DNA of 64,000 bases, taken from contig NZ_BPRE01000005.1 of assembly GCF_022179765.1 (NCBI RefSeq), positions 186,001-250,000 on the forward strand. Direction: 5' to 3'. This DNA comes from Methylorubrum suomiense. Its GTDB lineage: Bacteria; Pseudomonadota; Alphaproteobacteria; Rhizobiales; Beijerinckiaceae. The notes under the pieces were generated by a model. It worked only from the letters and a program-made list of their open reading frames with translations. It was not told the DNA's origin and made no database searches. Positions 37,769 to 46,991 of the stretch are shown here, piece by piece; positions within the stretch are counted from its first letter, which is position 1; each line of letters begins with the position of its first letter. Both the position numbers and the translations under genes were made by a program.

Positions 37769-39445
37769 TTACGGCGCCATGTCCGGCACGGCCTTCACCA
37801 CGCCGCCCGTGGTCTCGGGGGCGGCGTTCACCGGAACGGTGACGGCGGCCGGCTTCGGCGGCGGGGTGAGCTGCAGGTGCTCGCTGGTATAGGCGAGTTC
37901 CTCGTAGGCCTTCTGCGGATCGGCATTGAGCTTGGTGCCGTAGCTCGGGACGATCTTGCGGATCTTCTCCTGCCACTCGGCGCTCTTCACCCGATCGGCG
38001 AAGACCTTCTCCAACACGGTCAGCATGATCGGCGCGGCGGTCGAGGCGCCGGGCGAAGCGCCCAGCAGCGCCGCGATGGTGCCGTCCTTGGCCGCGACGA
38101 CCTCGGTGCCGAGCTTCAGAACGCCGCCCTTCTCCGGATCGCGCTTGATGATCTGCACCCGCTGACCGGCCTGGACGAGGCGCCACTCGTCCTTCTTGGC
38201 GTTGGGGAAATACTCGCGCAGGGCCTGATAGCGGTCCTCGTCGGAGAGCATCACCTGACCGGCGAGATACTCGATCAGCGGATACTGATCGACGCCGACC
38301 CGCACCATCGGCCAGACATTGCTGGTGGTGGTGGAGGTCAGCAGATCGAAATACGAGCCCTCCTTCAGGAACTTGGTCGAGAAGGTCGCGAACGGCCCGA
38401 ACAGGATCACGCGCTTGCCGCCGAGCACGCGGGTGTCGAGATGGGGCACCGACATCGGCGGCGAGCCAACCGAGGCCTTGCCGTAGGCCTTGGCGAGGTG
38501 GCGCATGGCCACGCTCGGGTTCTCGTTGACGAGGAACGAACCGCCGACGGGGAAGCCGCCGTAATCGGCCGCCTCCGGGATGCCCGAGGCCTGGAGCAGG
38601 TGCAGCGCGCCGCCGCCCGCACCGATGAACACGAACTTGGCGTCGACGACTTGGCGCGAACCGTCCTTCAGGTTCTTGGAGGTGATGCGCCAGGTGTTGT
38701 CCTTGTTGCGCTCGATGCTCTCCACCTCCGTGGAGGTGCGCAACGAGAAATTCGGGCGGCTTGCCAGCGAGGCGACGTATTGGCGGGTGATCTCGCCCCA
38801 CTCGACGTCGGTGCCGACCGGCGTCCAGGTCGCGGCGATCGTCTGCTTCGGATCCCGGCCCTCCATCATGAGGGGGACCCACTTGTTCAGCTGTTCGGGA
38901 TCGGTCGAATACTCCATCCCGGCAAAGAGCGGGCTCGCCTTGAGCGCCTCGTGGCGCTTCTTCAGATAGGCGATGTTCTCGTCGCCCCAGACGAAGCTCA
39001 TATGCGGGGTCGAGTTGATGAAGGAGCGCGGGTTCTTCAGCACGCCCTGCTGGACCTGCCACGCGAGGAACTGGCGCGTGACCTGGAAGGCCTCGTTGAT
39101 CTCGACCGCCTTCTCGATCTTCACGTTCCCCTTCGAATCCTCGGGGGTGTAGTTCAGTTCGGCGAGCGCCGAGTGACCGGTGCCGGCATTGTTCCAGCCG
39201 TTGGAGCTCTCCAGCGCCACGCCGTCGAGCCGCTCGACCATCTCCATCGACCAGCCGGGCTCGAGTTCGCGCAGCCACACGCCGAGCGTCGCGCTCATGA
39301 TGCCGCCGCCGATCAGCAGCACGTCGACCTTGCGGGCCTCGCCCGCAGCGAAGAGCGGGCCGCCGGGGAGAGCGGTCGCCGCTGCGCCGGCGAGCGCGCC
39401 GCCGATGAGCTGCCGACGGTTCATCGGCATGGAACGATCATGCAT
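37769..39445 (-). CDS. mqo: Malate:quinone oxidoreductase with an N-terminal export-like signal
   Basis: A 558-residue FAD enzyme oxidising malate to oxaloacetate and reducing the quinone pool. The FAD fold starts [20 protein letters not shown]; then [20 protein letters not shown] and [20 protein letters not shown] match Mqo. The N-terminus is unusual: [20 protein letters not shown] (from about residue 8) looks like a twin-arginine (Tat) signal with an alanine-rich core, whereas many Mqo proteins are cytoplasmic and membrane-bound. The C-terminus adds a roughly 50-residue proline-rich tail. The chosen ATG (39445) keeps that signal intact. The gene stands alone. Confidence 0.9.
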   Translation of the reverse strand: MHDRSMPMNRRQLIGGALAGAAATALPGGPLFAAGEARKVDVLLIGGGIMSATLGVWLRELEPGWSMEMVERLDGVALESSNGWNNAGTGHSALAELNYTPEDSKGNVKIEKAVEINEAFQVTRQFLAWQVQQGVLKNPRSFINSTPHMSFVWGDENIAYLKKRHEALKASPLFAGMEYSTDPEQLNKWVPLMMEGRDPKQTIAATWTPVGTDVEWGEITRQYVASLASRPNFSLRTSTEVESIERNKDNTWRITSKNLKDGSRQVVDAKFVFIGAGGGALHLLQASGIPEAADYGGFPVGGSFLVNENPSVAMRHLAKAYGKASVGSPPMSVPHLDTRVLGGKRVILFGPFATFSTKFLKEGSYFDLLTSTTTSNVWPMVRVGVDQYPLIEYLAGQVMLSDEDRYQALREYFPNAKKDEWRLVQAGQRVQIIKRDPEKGGVLKLGTEVVAAKDGTIAALLGASPGASTAAPIMLTVLEKVFADRVKSAEWQEKIRKIVPSYGTKLNADPQKAYEELAYTSEHLQLTPPPKPAAVTVPVNAAPETTGGVVKAVPDMAP

Positions 39446-39818
39446 GGAAGTGCCTCCAACGTGCAGTCTGCGGTGTCGGCGCCCGTTATTTTTCATTTTA
39501 TTTTGTGGGCGACTCAAAAATTATTTGCACTCGTTCCGCTAACCTGCGGACAGCGGCCCCGACAGCCGCGGCACGACATGGCAGCCATGCTCAAGCCTCC
39601 AAGACGATGATCGGAAATCAGTCGTGGGAAGTGGCACCCTGCCGGTAGGCCCGTATCGACGGGGTCGTCGATGTTTATAGAATATCAGCGGATCCCCTGA
39701 CGGTCGATCGTCACAATGCGCAACTCGAAAGACCCATCCGGCCCCCATCGCGGCCCGCCGATATCGACGAAGATCCGGATCGTAACCTGTCAATTCAGAG
39801 AAGGTCGGGCCGAAATCT
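39446..39818. other. Intergenic stretch upstream of mqo
   Basis: The mqo side is AT-rich (about 39485-39540) and presumably holds its promoter. The rest shows no gene I can support. Confidence 0.4.
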
Positions 39819-41264
39819 TCAGCCGAAGCGCCGCCGCAGACGCCGCCAGCCGATGATGAGCCCGGTCACCGCGACGAGGAAGCCGGCCGAGAGCCAGAGC
39901 GCCATCACCGCGTCCCAGACCGGGCGGCGGCGCAGCACCGCGAGATCGAGGGTGTGCAGCCCGTTGAACAACCAGCGGGAGACCCGGTTCGAGCGATCCA
40001 TCCGCCCGAGGATCTCGCCCGTTGTCGGATCGATATGGATCCAGGTCGCGGCCGGGTCCGCGAAGACGGCGCGCAGAACCGGCAGCGGTCGCGTCTCCCG
40101 GGGACCGTACCAGTAGGAATCCTCGGCCTCGATCCGCTCGATGCGCGGCGGCGCCTCCCCCGGCATCAGGCGCGCGAGGGCACGGTGCAGGTTCTCCGGA
40201 TCCGGCACCGCGGTGCCGCAGCAGGGGCGCGGCGCATCCTCGCCGCAGATCGCGAGGGTGAGCGGGGCATCGCCGACCCGGACGAAGCGGATCTCCTTCA
40301 GATCCGGGCAGGTGCGGGTCGCCGCCTCAGGATCGAAGGCGCGCACGGCCGCCTCGGGGCCGAGATAGCGCGCCAGGGCGGCCGGATCCGGCATGGTCGG
40401 CGAGAACCAGCGGTTCGGATTCATGGACAGCCAGCCGCTGACGATGAAGGTCAGGAGCGCCGTCCCACCGATCAGGCCGCCGAGATGGTGCCACGCCGCG
40501 ATCCCGCGATAGGGCGTCGTCCGCCCGTTGGCGTAGCGCGGGCGCAGCCGCAGGCGGGACAAGCCGAGGACGGTGCCGCTCGCCGCCACCGCGATGGCGA
40601 TGCCGGAGACCCACAGGACCACATCGCGCCACAGGGCGGGCTCGGCCCGCAGGGGCGTGAGGTAGATCCAGTGCGGCACGGCGCCGAGCCAGTTCCAGAA
40701 CCGCTCCGCCCGCGTGGTGTCGAGGGCGATCTCGCCGGTGCGCTCCGACAGATAGAGGCGCGTCCCGGCGACGTCGCCGAGGGCCACGAGGCGGAACGGG
40801 CGCAGCGGATCGTAGCGCTGATGCACCGTCCACTGATCGCGCAGGATCGAACCGAGATCCTCCACCGTCCGGGCGGCGGGGTGGCCGGCGGCGATGAGCA
40901 GGAGGTGATCGGAATCGACCCGCTCCATGCGCCGACCGTCGGCGGCGGCGATCATGGTGCGGGCGCCGTCGAGGGCCTGGATGCGATAGACCGGCTCGTC
41001 CCCGAGCATGCCGAGATCGATGCGCGCGGGCGGTGCGGTTTGTCGGGCGGCGGCGAAAGCGGCGTCGGGACCGATCAGGCCGGACGACAGGGCCAGCGGC
41101 GGCAGGGCGGCGCGGCGCTCGGTCTCCGTCAGTCGCGGGAAGCCGACATACATCATCACCGCTCCGGACAGGAACCAGACGGCGAAGAGAAGCGCGGTGG
41201 CGATACCGAGCCAGCGATGGCCGAGCAGGAGCCAGCGCAGGAGGCGTTTGCCGAGGTTTCGCAA
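39819..41264 (-). CDS. PepSY-domain membrane protein
   Basis: A 481-residue inner-membrane protein of the PepSY-associated transmembrane family. The first helix is LLGHRWLGIATALLFAVWFL, middle helices are near VVLWVSGIAIAVAASGTVLG and GLIGGTALLTFIVSGWLSMN, and the last is AVMALWLSAGFLVAVTGLII. Between helices is a large periplasmic region with PepSY-like repeats (YRIQALDGARTMIAAADGRR; WIHIDPTTGEILGRMDRS). Relatives are linked to iron-siderophore reduction or peptidase inhibition; no neighbour supports a specific role. It is separated from the flagellin gene by a strong hairpin. Confidence 0.85.
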   Translation of the reverse strand: MRNLGKRLLRWLLLGHRWLGIATALLFAVWFLSGAVMMYVGFPRLTETERRAALPPLALSSGLIGPDAAFAAARQTAPPARIDLGMLGDEPVYRIQALDGARTMIAAADGRRMERVDSDHLLLIAAGHPAARTVEDLGSILRDQWTVHQRYDPLRPFRLVALGDVAGTRLYLSERTGEIALDTTRAERFWNWLGAVPHWIYLTPLRAEPALWRDVVLWVSGIAIAVAASGTVLGLSRLRLRPRYANGRTTPYRGIAAWHHLGGLIGGTALLTFIVSGWLSMNPNRWFSPTMPDPAALARYLGPEAAVRAFDPEAATRTCPDLKEIRFVRVGDAPLTLAICGEDAPRPCCGTAVPDPENLHRALARLMPGEAPPRIERIEAEDSYWYGPRETRPLPVLRAVFADPAATWIHIDPTTGEILGRMDRSNRVSRWLFNGLHTLDLAVLRRRPVWDAVMALWLSAGFLVAVTGLIIGWRRLRRRFG

Positions 41265-41293
41265 GGCGGGATCGATCGACGGGACGGCGAACG

Positions 41294-41331
41294 CCGTCAG
41301 ACCGCCGGTCCATAGACCGGCGGTCTGACGG
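41294..41331. terminator. Strong 17-bp hairpin downstream of flagellin 1
   Basis: CCGTCAGACCGCCGGTC (41294-41310), loop CATA, then its exact complement to 41331. A perfect 17-bp stem with a four-base loop lies between the flagellin stop and the PepSY gene start. No long T-run follows on either strand, but the stem is very stable. Confidence 0.65.
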
Positions 41332-41381
41332 TTGGGAAGTCGGGGATGCGCGGGCGCGGGCGCGTCCGGCGCGGGACCGCG

Positions 41382-42557
41382 TCAGCGCAGGAGCTGGAGG
41401 ATGCCCTGCTGGGCCTGGTTGGCCAGCGACAGCGCCGAGATGCCCAGCGACTGACGGGTCGTCAGCGCCTGCGAGTTCGCCGCCTCCTCGTTGAGATCGG
41501 CGTTGGTCAGGTTGGCCGCGCCGGTGTCGAGGATGTTGACCAGACGCTTGGTGAAGTCCTGCCGGTTCTGCACCACCGAGAGGTTCGAGCCGAAGGTCGA
41601 GCTCGCCGAGCGCAGGGTGTCGGAGGCAGCGCCGAGGCTCGTCAGCGTCGTCTTGACGTCGGCATCGAGCAGGAAGTTGCCCGTGCCCGAGGTTCCGGAG
41701 GTGATCGCGTTGAGCTTGAGGCCAACCGCGGTCAAATCCTGGCCCTGGACGTCGAGGTTCGCAGTGTCCTTCTCGTTGAAGGCGATGTGCAGCTTGTTGC
41801 TGGTGTCGCCGTTCGAGATCAGATTGATGCCGTTGAAGCTGGCATCCTTGGCCAATTGGGTGATCTGGGTCAGCAGGCTGTTGAACTGATCGGCGAGCTT
41901 CTTGCGGGTGTCGACGCCCGACACTGTCAGGTCCGCGCTCTGACCGGCGGTGCTGTTACCCGTGCCGTACTTGTCGGTCGTCGCGGTCCCGCCCGTCGCG
42001 AAGCCCAACGCGGTCTGGCTGGCGGTGTCCTTGAACTCGATGTCCGAGCTGGCGTTGAGGACGATCCTCTTGCCCGACGTATCCTTCGAGAACATCGTCG
42101 AACCGGCGGAGGTGTTGAGCTTGGTGATGGCCGTGTCGATCGTGTCCGTGGCCAGCAACGTCGTCGTCTTGGCCGTGCCGTTGACGTAGAACGCCACGGT
42201 CGAGGCGGAGCCCGCGAAATCGGTCGAGGCGGTGCCGGTGGTGGTGACCTGGGTCGACAGGGCCTGGCTGGCCGTGGACTTGGCCGAGTCGATCAGTTTC
42301 TGGATCGAGGTGATGCCCTGGTTGGCCGCTTGGATCGTCTGAACACCGTTCGAGATCGAGTCGAGCAGGGCGCCGAGATCGCCGGAGCGGCTCGTGAAGG
42401 CCTGGGCGGTGAAGAAGTTGACCGGGCTGTCGAGGGCCGAGGACACCTTGAGGCCGGTGGCGAGGCGGTTCTGCGTCGTCGAGGTAAGGGCGGCGGTGTC
42501 CTGCAGCGAGAGCAGGTTCTGTCGTGTGGCGGAAGAAAGAGTGATGTTGGACGACAT
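41382..42557 (-). CDS. fliC: Flagellin, copy 1
   Basis: A 391-residue filament subunit with the conserved flagellin ends: SSATRQNLLSLQDTAALTST near the N-terminus and TTRQSLGISALSLANQAQQG near the C-terminus, ending ILQLLR. The central domain is short, as usual in alphaproteobacteria. It has a near-identical neighbour at 42763-43938, so one gene arose by recent duplication. It is flanked by a hairpin (41294-41331) and expected to be controlled post-transcriptionally by FlbT, encoded nearby. Exported by the flagellar type III apparatus. Confidence 0.95.
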   Translation of the reverse strand: MSSNITLSSATRQNLLSLQDTAALTSTTQNRLATGLKVSSALDSPVNFFTAQAFTSRSGDLGALLDSISNGVQTIQAANQGITSIQKLIDSAKSTASQALSTQVTTTGTASTDFAGSASTVAFYVNGTAKTTTLLATDTIDTAITKLNTSAGSTMFSKDTSGKRIVLNASSDIEFKDTASQTALGFATGGTATTDKYGTGNSTAGQSADLTVSGVDTRKKLADQFNSLLTQITQLAKDASFNGINLISNGDTSNKLHIAFNEKDTANLDVQGQDLTAVGLKLNAITSGTSGTGNFLLDADVKTTLTSLGAASDTLRSASSTFGSNLSVVQNRQDFTKRLVNILDTGAANLTNADLNEEAANSQALTTRQSLGISALSLANQAQQGILQLLR

Positions 42558-42672
42558 GACTGGCTACCCGTTCGAGGCGCATGCCTGATCGGCATTAAGG
42601 TTAATTCAGCACAGATGGGTTGCCGTCTGGTTAACGTTGCGACACTTCGCGCCGCTGACCATCGAAACATAG

Positions 42673-42701
42673 AAAAACGGCCGGAGCGGAACTCCGGCCG
42701 T
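42673..42701 (-). terminator. Rho-independent terminator of flagellin 2
   Basis: On the minus strand a 10-bp perfect stem (ACGGCCGGAG at 42677-42686 with CTCCGGCCGT at 42692-42701, five-base loop) is followed by TTTTT. It lies about 60 bp beyond the flagellin 2 stop and separates the two flagellin genes into independent transcripts. Confidence 0.85.
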
Positions 42702-42762
42702 GCCTCGTTCGATTGAAGCGACTTCGTCTCCCGCGCCGGAGCGCGGGAGCGATTGGCCAGGA

Positions 42763-43938
42763 TCAACGCAGGAGCTGGAGGATGCTCTGCTGCGCCTGGT
42801 TGGCCAGCGACAGCGCCGAGATGCCCAGCGACTGACGGGTCGTCAGCGCCTGCGAGTTCGCCGCCTCGACATTGAGATCGGCGTTGGTCAGGTTGGCCGC
42901 GCCGGTATCGAGAACGTTGATCAGGTTCTTCGAGAACGACTGCCGGTTCTGCACCACCGAGAGGTTCGAGCCGAAGGTCGAGCTCGCCGAGCGCAGGGTG
43001 TCGGAGGCGCCGCTGAGGCTCGTCAGCGTCGTCTTGATGTCGGCATCGAGCAGGAAGTTGCCGGTGCCCGAGGTGCCGGCGGTGATCGCGTTGAGCTTGA
43101 GGCCGCTCGCGGTCAGATCCTGGCCCTGGACATCGAGGTTCGACGTGTCCTTCTCGTTGAAGGCGATGTGCAGCTTGTTGCTGGCATCGCCGTTCGAGAT
43201 CAGGTTGACACCGTTGAAGCTCGCATCCTTGGACAGCTGGGTGATCTGGGTCAGCAGGCTGTTGAACTGATCGGCGAGCTTCTTGCGGGCGTCGACGCCC
43301 GACACCGTCAGGTCTCCGCTCTGACCGACGGTGCTGTTACCCGTGCCGTACTTGTCGGTTGTCCCGGTTCCGCCCGTCGCGAAGCCCAACGCGGTCTGGC
43401 TGCCGGTGTCCTTGAACTCGACATCGGCGCCGGCGTTGAGGACGATCCTCTTGCCCGACGTGTCCTTCGAGAACATCGTCGAACCGGCGGAGGTGTTGAG
43501 CTTGGTGATGGCCGAGTCGATCGTGTCCGTGGCCAGCAGCGTCGTGCTCTTGGCGGTGCCGTTGACGTAGAACGCCACGGTCGAGGCGGAGCCCGCGAAA
43601 TCGGTCGAGGCGGTGCCGGTGGTGCTGACCTGGGTCGACAGGGCCTGGCTGGCCGTGGACTTAGCCGAGTCGATCAGCTTCTGGATCGACGTGATGCCCT
43701 GGTTGGCCGCCTGGATCACCTGCACGCCGTTCGAGATCGAGTCGAGCAGGCCGCCGAGATCGGCCGAGCGGTTGGACAGGGACTGGGCGGTGAAGAAGTT
43801 GACCGGGCTGTCGAGGGCCGAGGACACCTTGAGGCCGGTGGCGAGGCGGTTCTGGGTCGTCGAGGTGAGCGAGGCGGTGTCCTGCAGCGAGAGCAGGTTC
43901 TGGCGGGTCGCGGACGAAAGGGTGATACCGGAGGACAT
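42763..43938 (-). CDS. fliC: Flagellin, copy 2
   Basis: A 391-residue flagellin of the same length as copy 1, differing by eye at only a few dozen positions, for example SLSNRSADLGG where copy 1 has AFTSRSGDLGA. Conserved ends are SSATRQNLLSLQDTASLTST and TTRQSLGISALSLANQAQQS, ending ILQLLR. The start MSSGITLSS follows a purine-rich patch; longer starts run into the flbT promoter region. A typical terminator follows it. The two copies may form mixed filaments. Confidence 0.95.
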   Translation of the reverse strand: MSSGITLSSATRQNLLSLQDTASLTSTTQNRLATGLKVSSALDSPVNFFTAQSLSNRSADLGGLLDSISNGVQVIQAANQGITSIQKLIDSAKSTASQALSTQVSTTGTASTDFAGSASTVAFYVNGTAKSTTLLATDTIDSAITKLNTSAGSTMFSKDTSGKRIVLNAGADVEFKDTGSQTALGFATGGTGTTDKYGTGNSTVGQSGDLTVSGVDARKKLADQFNSLLTQITQLSKDASFNGVNLISNGDASNKLHIAFNEKDTSNLDVQGQDLTASGLKLNAITAGTSGTGNFLLDADIKTTLTSLSGASDTLRSASSTFGSNLSVVQNRQSFSKNLINVLDTGAANLTNADLNVEAANSQALTTRQSLGISALSLANQAQQSILQLLR

Positions 43939-44141
43939 GGGGGCGATCCTATTGGGTCTGGAAGCCGTCGTTCTGGCGGCCCCCGGACATTTCACCCTGC
44001 GTCTTGCCGAGACCTTAATCCGATCGGCTATTTCACGCGGTATCGATCGATTCAGCCAAGTCGAACCGGCCCACTCGTGATGATAGTTAAGCAATCCCCC
44101 GAGACAAGTCTCACATTCGACTCATTGAGGAACCGGTAACC

Positions 44142-44552
44142 ATGCCGCTGCGCATCGAGCTGAAACCCAACGAACGGCTGATCATCAACGGGGCGCTGAT
44201 CCGCAACGGCGATAGGCGATCGGTCTTCATGATCGAGAACCAGTGCAAGTTCCTGCGCGAGAGCGAGATCATCTTCGAGGCGGACGCCGACACCGCCGCC
44301 AAGCGCCTCTGCGTGACGCTCCAACTGATCTATCTCGCCGACAACCCGGCGGAGGCCGACGACCTGTTCGTGCAGCAGGCGAACCAGTTGCTGGAGGCAG
44401 CGCCGAGCATGGCCCCCTACATCCTGGCCATCCAGGACGAGTTGTCCGCCCGGCAATACCACCGGGCGGTCAAGCGGGGCCGCGACCTCGTTGCCTACGA
44501 GCAGAGTCTCCACGCCCATCTGGTGCATCCGGACCGCGGAGCGCAGGAATAA
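44142..44552 (+). CDS. flbT: FlbT, flagellin mRNA regulator
   Basis: A 136-residue cytoplasmic regulator that in Caulobacter and relatives binds the 5' end of flagellin mRNA and limits its translation or stability. The start PLRIELKPNERLIINGALIR and the segment MIENQCKFLRESEIIF match FlbT. It is divergent from flagellin 2 with a 203-bp spacer. Two flagellin genes beside their regulator are a compact filament-expression module; the remaining flagellar genes lie outside the window. Confidence 0.95.
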   Translation: MPLRIELKPNERLIINGALIRNGDRRSVFMIENQCKFLRESEIIFEADADTAAKRLCVTLQLIYLADNPAEADDLFVQQANQLLEAAPSMAPYILAIQDELSARQYHRAVKRGRDLVAYEQSLHAHLVHPDRGAQE

Positions 44553-44700
44553 GAAGAGGGCCGTGGCCGGATTCCGCGCAAGCGGCGCCGGCACGACCCA
44601 CCGCACCGACCTCTCTCCGAGCACAACTCGAATATCGGCCTGAATTGCCTCCACCCAGAGCCAAGATCGAGCTTATCCACGCACGCCTGTGAGCCGACGC

Positions 44701-44722
44701 AACGATTTTGCGACAAATCGTT
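44701..44722. repeat. Inverted repeat after flbT
   Basis: AACGATTT (44701-44708) and AAATCGTT (44715-44722) form an 8-bp perfect inverted repeat in an AT-rich patch about 150 bp past the flbT stop and 128 bp before the next gene. It could be an operator or part of a terminator. Confidence 0.4.
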
Positions 44723-44849
44723 GTCGAGAAAGACGCATCAATATAGATTTTGCCGCAAGGCGAGCCGTACTGCGCTTGTCAGCAACCTATGTTGATGCCT
44801 CTTCGCCTGCCCGCGCATCCGAAGAGTGCTGGAGAGGCGCAAGCATCCG

Positions 44850-45188
44850 ATGGCCGAACCGAGCCCCTCCCCTGATCGGCTCTCCGAAGTATCCCGCTTG
44901 GCCGGCGAACTGGCGGATCAGATTCTTCTGGAAAGCATGCTCGGCGCGCCGTCCGTCGCGAAGGTGACGGCCCTCGACGAGGCCGCCCACCTGCTGGAGG
45001 ATTGCCGGCATCCGGTCCCCGATCTCGTGATCGACGTGCTGAACCGTCTCCATAGCCGGTCGGAGACCGACGGCGCGCCGGACGCGCTGATGGACGGGGC
45101 GTCCAGCGACGGGGCCGACGAGGGGGAGGGCATGCGAGGGCGCAGCCGCTTCATCCCGCGCTTCCTCCGCTCCCTGCGCACGCCTTGA
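44850..45188 (+). CDS. Small protein of unknown function
   Basis: A 112-residue acidic protein I do not recognise. Its first half is helical and reads ELADQILLESMLGAPSVAKV and LDEAAHLLEDCRHPVPDLVI; the tail is basic (RGRSRFIPRFLRSLRT). No signal peptide or membrane segment. I start at MAEPSPS (44850); an ATG eight codons upstream is possible. It is convergent with the YeeE/YedE genes and lies downstream of flbT on the same strand, with an AT-rich 297-bp spacer that may hold its own promoter. Confidence 0.6.
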   Translation: MAEPSPSPDRLSEVSRLAGELADQILLESMLGAPSVAKVTALDEAAHLLEDCRHPVPDLVIDVLNRLHSRSETDGAPDALMDGASSDGADEGEGMRGRSRFIPRFLRSLRTP

Positions 45189-45210
45189 TCCCTCGAACAA
45201 CGCGGTAGGC

Positions 45211-45639
45211 TCACCGGGCGCCCCGGATGAGCCGGAAGGCCGCCATGCCGACGAGCATCGCCGGCACGAAGACCAGGATCGGCAACGCCCCGGTCGAGAG
45301 GGCCGCCACCGCCGGGCCGGGGCACAGGCCCGACAAACCCCAGCCGACCCCGAACAGGGCCGCGCCGCCGATCAGCGGCGCGTCGATCCGGCGGCGGGCG
45401 GGGAGATCGAAGCGGGTGTCGAGGACCGGGCGCGGCAGGCGGCGGGCGAGCGCGAAGCCCGCCAACGCGACGCTCACGGCGCCGCCGAGTACGAAGATCA
45501 GGGTCGGGTCCCAGGCGCCGCCCACATCGAGGAATCCCTGGACGCGGGCCGGGTCGAGCATGCCGGAGAGCGACAGGCCAAGGCCGAAGAGCAGGCCCAT
45601 GGCGAGGGCCGCGGCGAGACGGGGGGCGGCGCCGGTCAT
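45211..45639 (-). CDS. YeeE/YedE-family half transporter, second subunit (DUF6691/PmpB-like)
   Basis: A 142-residue membrane protein with about four helices. It begins AAALAMGLLFGLGLSLSGML and carries a cysteine in the conserved GVGWGLSGLCPGPAVAAL, the position that handles sulfur in YeeE-type thiosulfate carriers. Its start overlaps the stop of the partner gene by four bases (ATGA), so the two are translated together and probably form one transporter. In other alphaproteobacteria such pairs lie in sulfide/persulfide-response operons with a DUF442 protein, as here. Confidence 0.85.
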   Translation of the reverse strand: MTGAAPRLAAALAMGLLFGLGLSLSGMLDPARVQGFLDVGGAWDPTLIFVLGGAVSVALAGFALARRLPRPVLDTRFDLPARRRIDAPLIGGAALFGVGWGLSGLCPGPAVAALSTGALPILVFVPAMLVGMAAFRLIRGAR

Positions 45640-46052
45640 TGAGGGAGCCCGCGAAGCACCGCCACCGTCACCATACCGGCGGCGAGGAAGGTGAGGACGG
45701 CGGCCAGCGAGCGCGGCGAGAGCCGGGCGAGACCGGCCACACCGTGGCCGCTGGTGCAGCCCGAGCCCAGCCGCGTGCCGAAACCGACGAGGAGACCGGC
45801 GAGCGCCAGGACGGGCAGCGAGGCCACGAAGCGCATCGTCGGCCATTCGCCGGAGAGCCACGCGAACAGGGCCGGCCCACCGATCAAGCCGCCGACGAAG
45901 GCGAGATCGGCCCAGCGCCGCTCGCCGCGATCCTGACCGAGCCCGGCCACCACCCCGCTGATGCCGGCAATGCGGCCGTTGAGCAGCATCAGCCCGGCGA
46001 CCGATAGGCCAATCAGCGCGCCGCCGGCGAGGCCGGCCCAATAGGGGTGCAT
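45636..46052 (-). CDS. YeeE/YedE-family half transporter, first subunit (PmpA-like)
   Basis: A 138-residue membrane protein with about four helices. It starts YWAGLAGGALIGLSVAGLML followed by LNGRIAGISGVVAG, and holds the family signature VGFGTRLGSGCTSGHGVAGL with a cysteine in GSGCTSGHG. It overlaps its partner at 45639. The start is ATG 46052, well placed after GAGGGAGAC. It lies 31 bp downstream of the DUF442 gene and is probably in one operon with it. Predicted substrate is thiosulfate or a related reduced sulfur compound. Confidence 0.88.
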   Translation of the reverse strand: MHPYWAGLAGGALIGLSVAGLMLLNGRIAGISGVVAGLGQDRGERRWADLAFVGGLIGGPALFAWLSGEWPTMRFVASLPVLALAGLLVGFGTRLGSGCTSGHGVAGLARLSPRSLAAVLTFLAAGMVTVAVLRGLPQ

Positions 46053-46083
46053 CGACGTCTCCCTCAATCTCGCGATCTCAGCG

Positions 46084-46512
46084 TCAGAGCCCGTTCGCAT
46101 CGAGCCAGCGCAGGGCCCCGGACAGGTCGAAGCCGTGGCGCGCACCGAGCTCCGGAAGGTCCTCGCGGCGCAGGCGCCCGGCGATCACCTCGCCGAGCAC
46201 CCAGAGCGTCAGTGAACGCGTGCCGCTTCGGCAATGGGCCACCACCGGGCCCGGCGCCGCCTCCACGGCCGCGTGAAACGCTTCGACCGCCGCGCGGGTG
46301 ATGGTCGGCCCGGTCACCGGCAGGTCGAGATAAGCGAGGCCGGCGCCTTCCGCCGCGGCGCGCTCGGCCGCGGATCCCGGCTGGCTCGGCTCCTCGCCGT
46401 CCGGCCGGTTGTTGATCAGGAGCGCGACGCCCTCCCGGCCGAGGGCGGCGATCTCGTCCAGCGAGGGCTGCCCGGCCACGGAGAAGGTTGGGTCGATGAT
46501 CGTGCGCTTCAT
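46084..46512 (-). CDS. DUF442 / TIGR01244-type sulfurtransferase-like protein
   Basis: A 142-residue cytoplasmic protein of the phosphatase-like DUF442 group, often annotated as a sulfurtransferase and found fused to persulfide dioxygenase in Blh-type proteins. It reads FSVAGQPSLDEIAALGREGV, then LINNRPDGEEPSQPG, and the active-site loop VVAHCRSGTRSLTLWVLGEV with cysteine in HCRSGTRS. It heads the minus-strand operon ahead of the YeeE/YedE pair. The divergent spacer to the cysE-side gene holds a GTTATATAAC palindrome. Together these suggest sulfide or persulfide handling. Confidence 0.85.
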   Translation of the reverse strand: MKRTIIDPTFSVAGQPSLDEIAALGREGVALLINNRPDGEEPSQPGSAAERAAAEGAGLAYLDLPVTGPTITRAAVEAFHAAVEAAPGPVVAHCRSGTRSLTLWVLGEVIAGRLRREDLPELGARHGFDLSGALRWLDANGL

Positions 46513-46624
46513 GACATCCGCCTCCGGGCCCGAACGGATCGTCCGCACGGGCCGCGATCAGCGGGGTAGCCTGCGGATTCTTTCCGGGCAAGGCTTGCCA
46601 AGCGGTCATCCATCCATAAATATC

Positions 46625-46634
46625 GTTATATAAC
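46625..46634. promoter_or_regulatory. Possible operator between DUF442 and the cysE-side operon
   Basis: GTTATATAAC is a perfect 10-bp palindrome inside a 50-bp AT-rich patch in an otherwise GC-rich region. It sits between divergent sulfur-gene operons, where an ArsR-type sulfide sensor such as BigR acts in relatives; that link is inferred and no such regulator is in the window. Confidence 0.4.
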
Positions 46635-46676
46635 AATGACTTAGCGAATATTTTGCTAGGGCGAGGAGACCGCGCG

Positions 46677-46979
46677 ATGGAAGTCTTCCCTCACGACGGA
46701 CGGACTTGGAAGAGATTTCCCGACGGGGCTGCGGCGGCCCGCCAGGGAGCGGAGCGCGGCGGGCCCGTCGGCGGAATGAGGCCGGGCGACGCCGTGATGT
46801 TCGCCCGGCTCGATCTCGCCGAGACGCTCGGCATCTGGCGCAATGCCACGGGGCGGGTCGTCGGCACGCATGCGGCGGACGGCGTGTCGGACGGCGCGGC
46901 GGACACGGTCGACGTGAAGTTCGAGGGCCACGAGACCCTTCAGGCCTACCTGCCGGCGATGTTCCGGCGCGTGAACTAG
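46677..46979 (+). CDS. Small protein of unknown function upstream of cysE
   Basis: A 100-residue protein I do not recognise: WKRFPDGAAAARQGAERGGP, then LDLAETLGIWRNATGRVVGT and VDVKFEGHETLQAYLPAMFR. No cysteine, signal peptide or membrane segment. ATG 46677 is chosen because it follows an AGGGCGAGGAG stretch. It ends 12 bp before cysE on the same strand, so the two are probably co-transcribed. Confidence 0.6.
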   Translation: MEVFPHDGRTWKRFPDGAAAARQGAERGGPVGGMRPGDAVMFARLDLAETLGIWRNATGRVVGTHAADGVSDGAADTVDVKFEGHETLQAYLPAMFRRVN

Positions 46980-46991
46980 GACGCCCCCTCC

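Noticed and set aside
35555..39610. Plus-strand open frame of 1351 codons
   Set aside because: It covers the penicillin-binding-protein and mqo genes on the other strand, with no recognisable domain; a shadow frame in GC-rich DNA.
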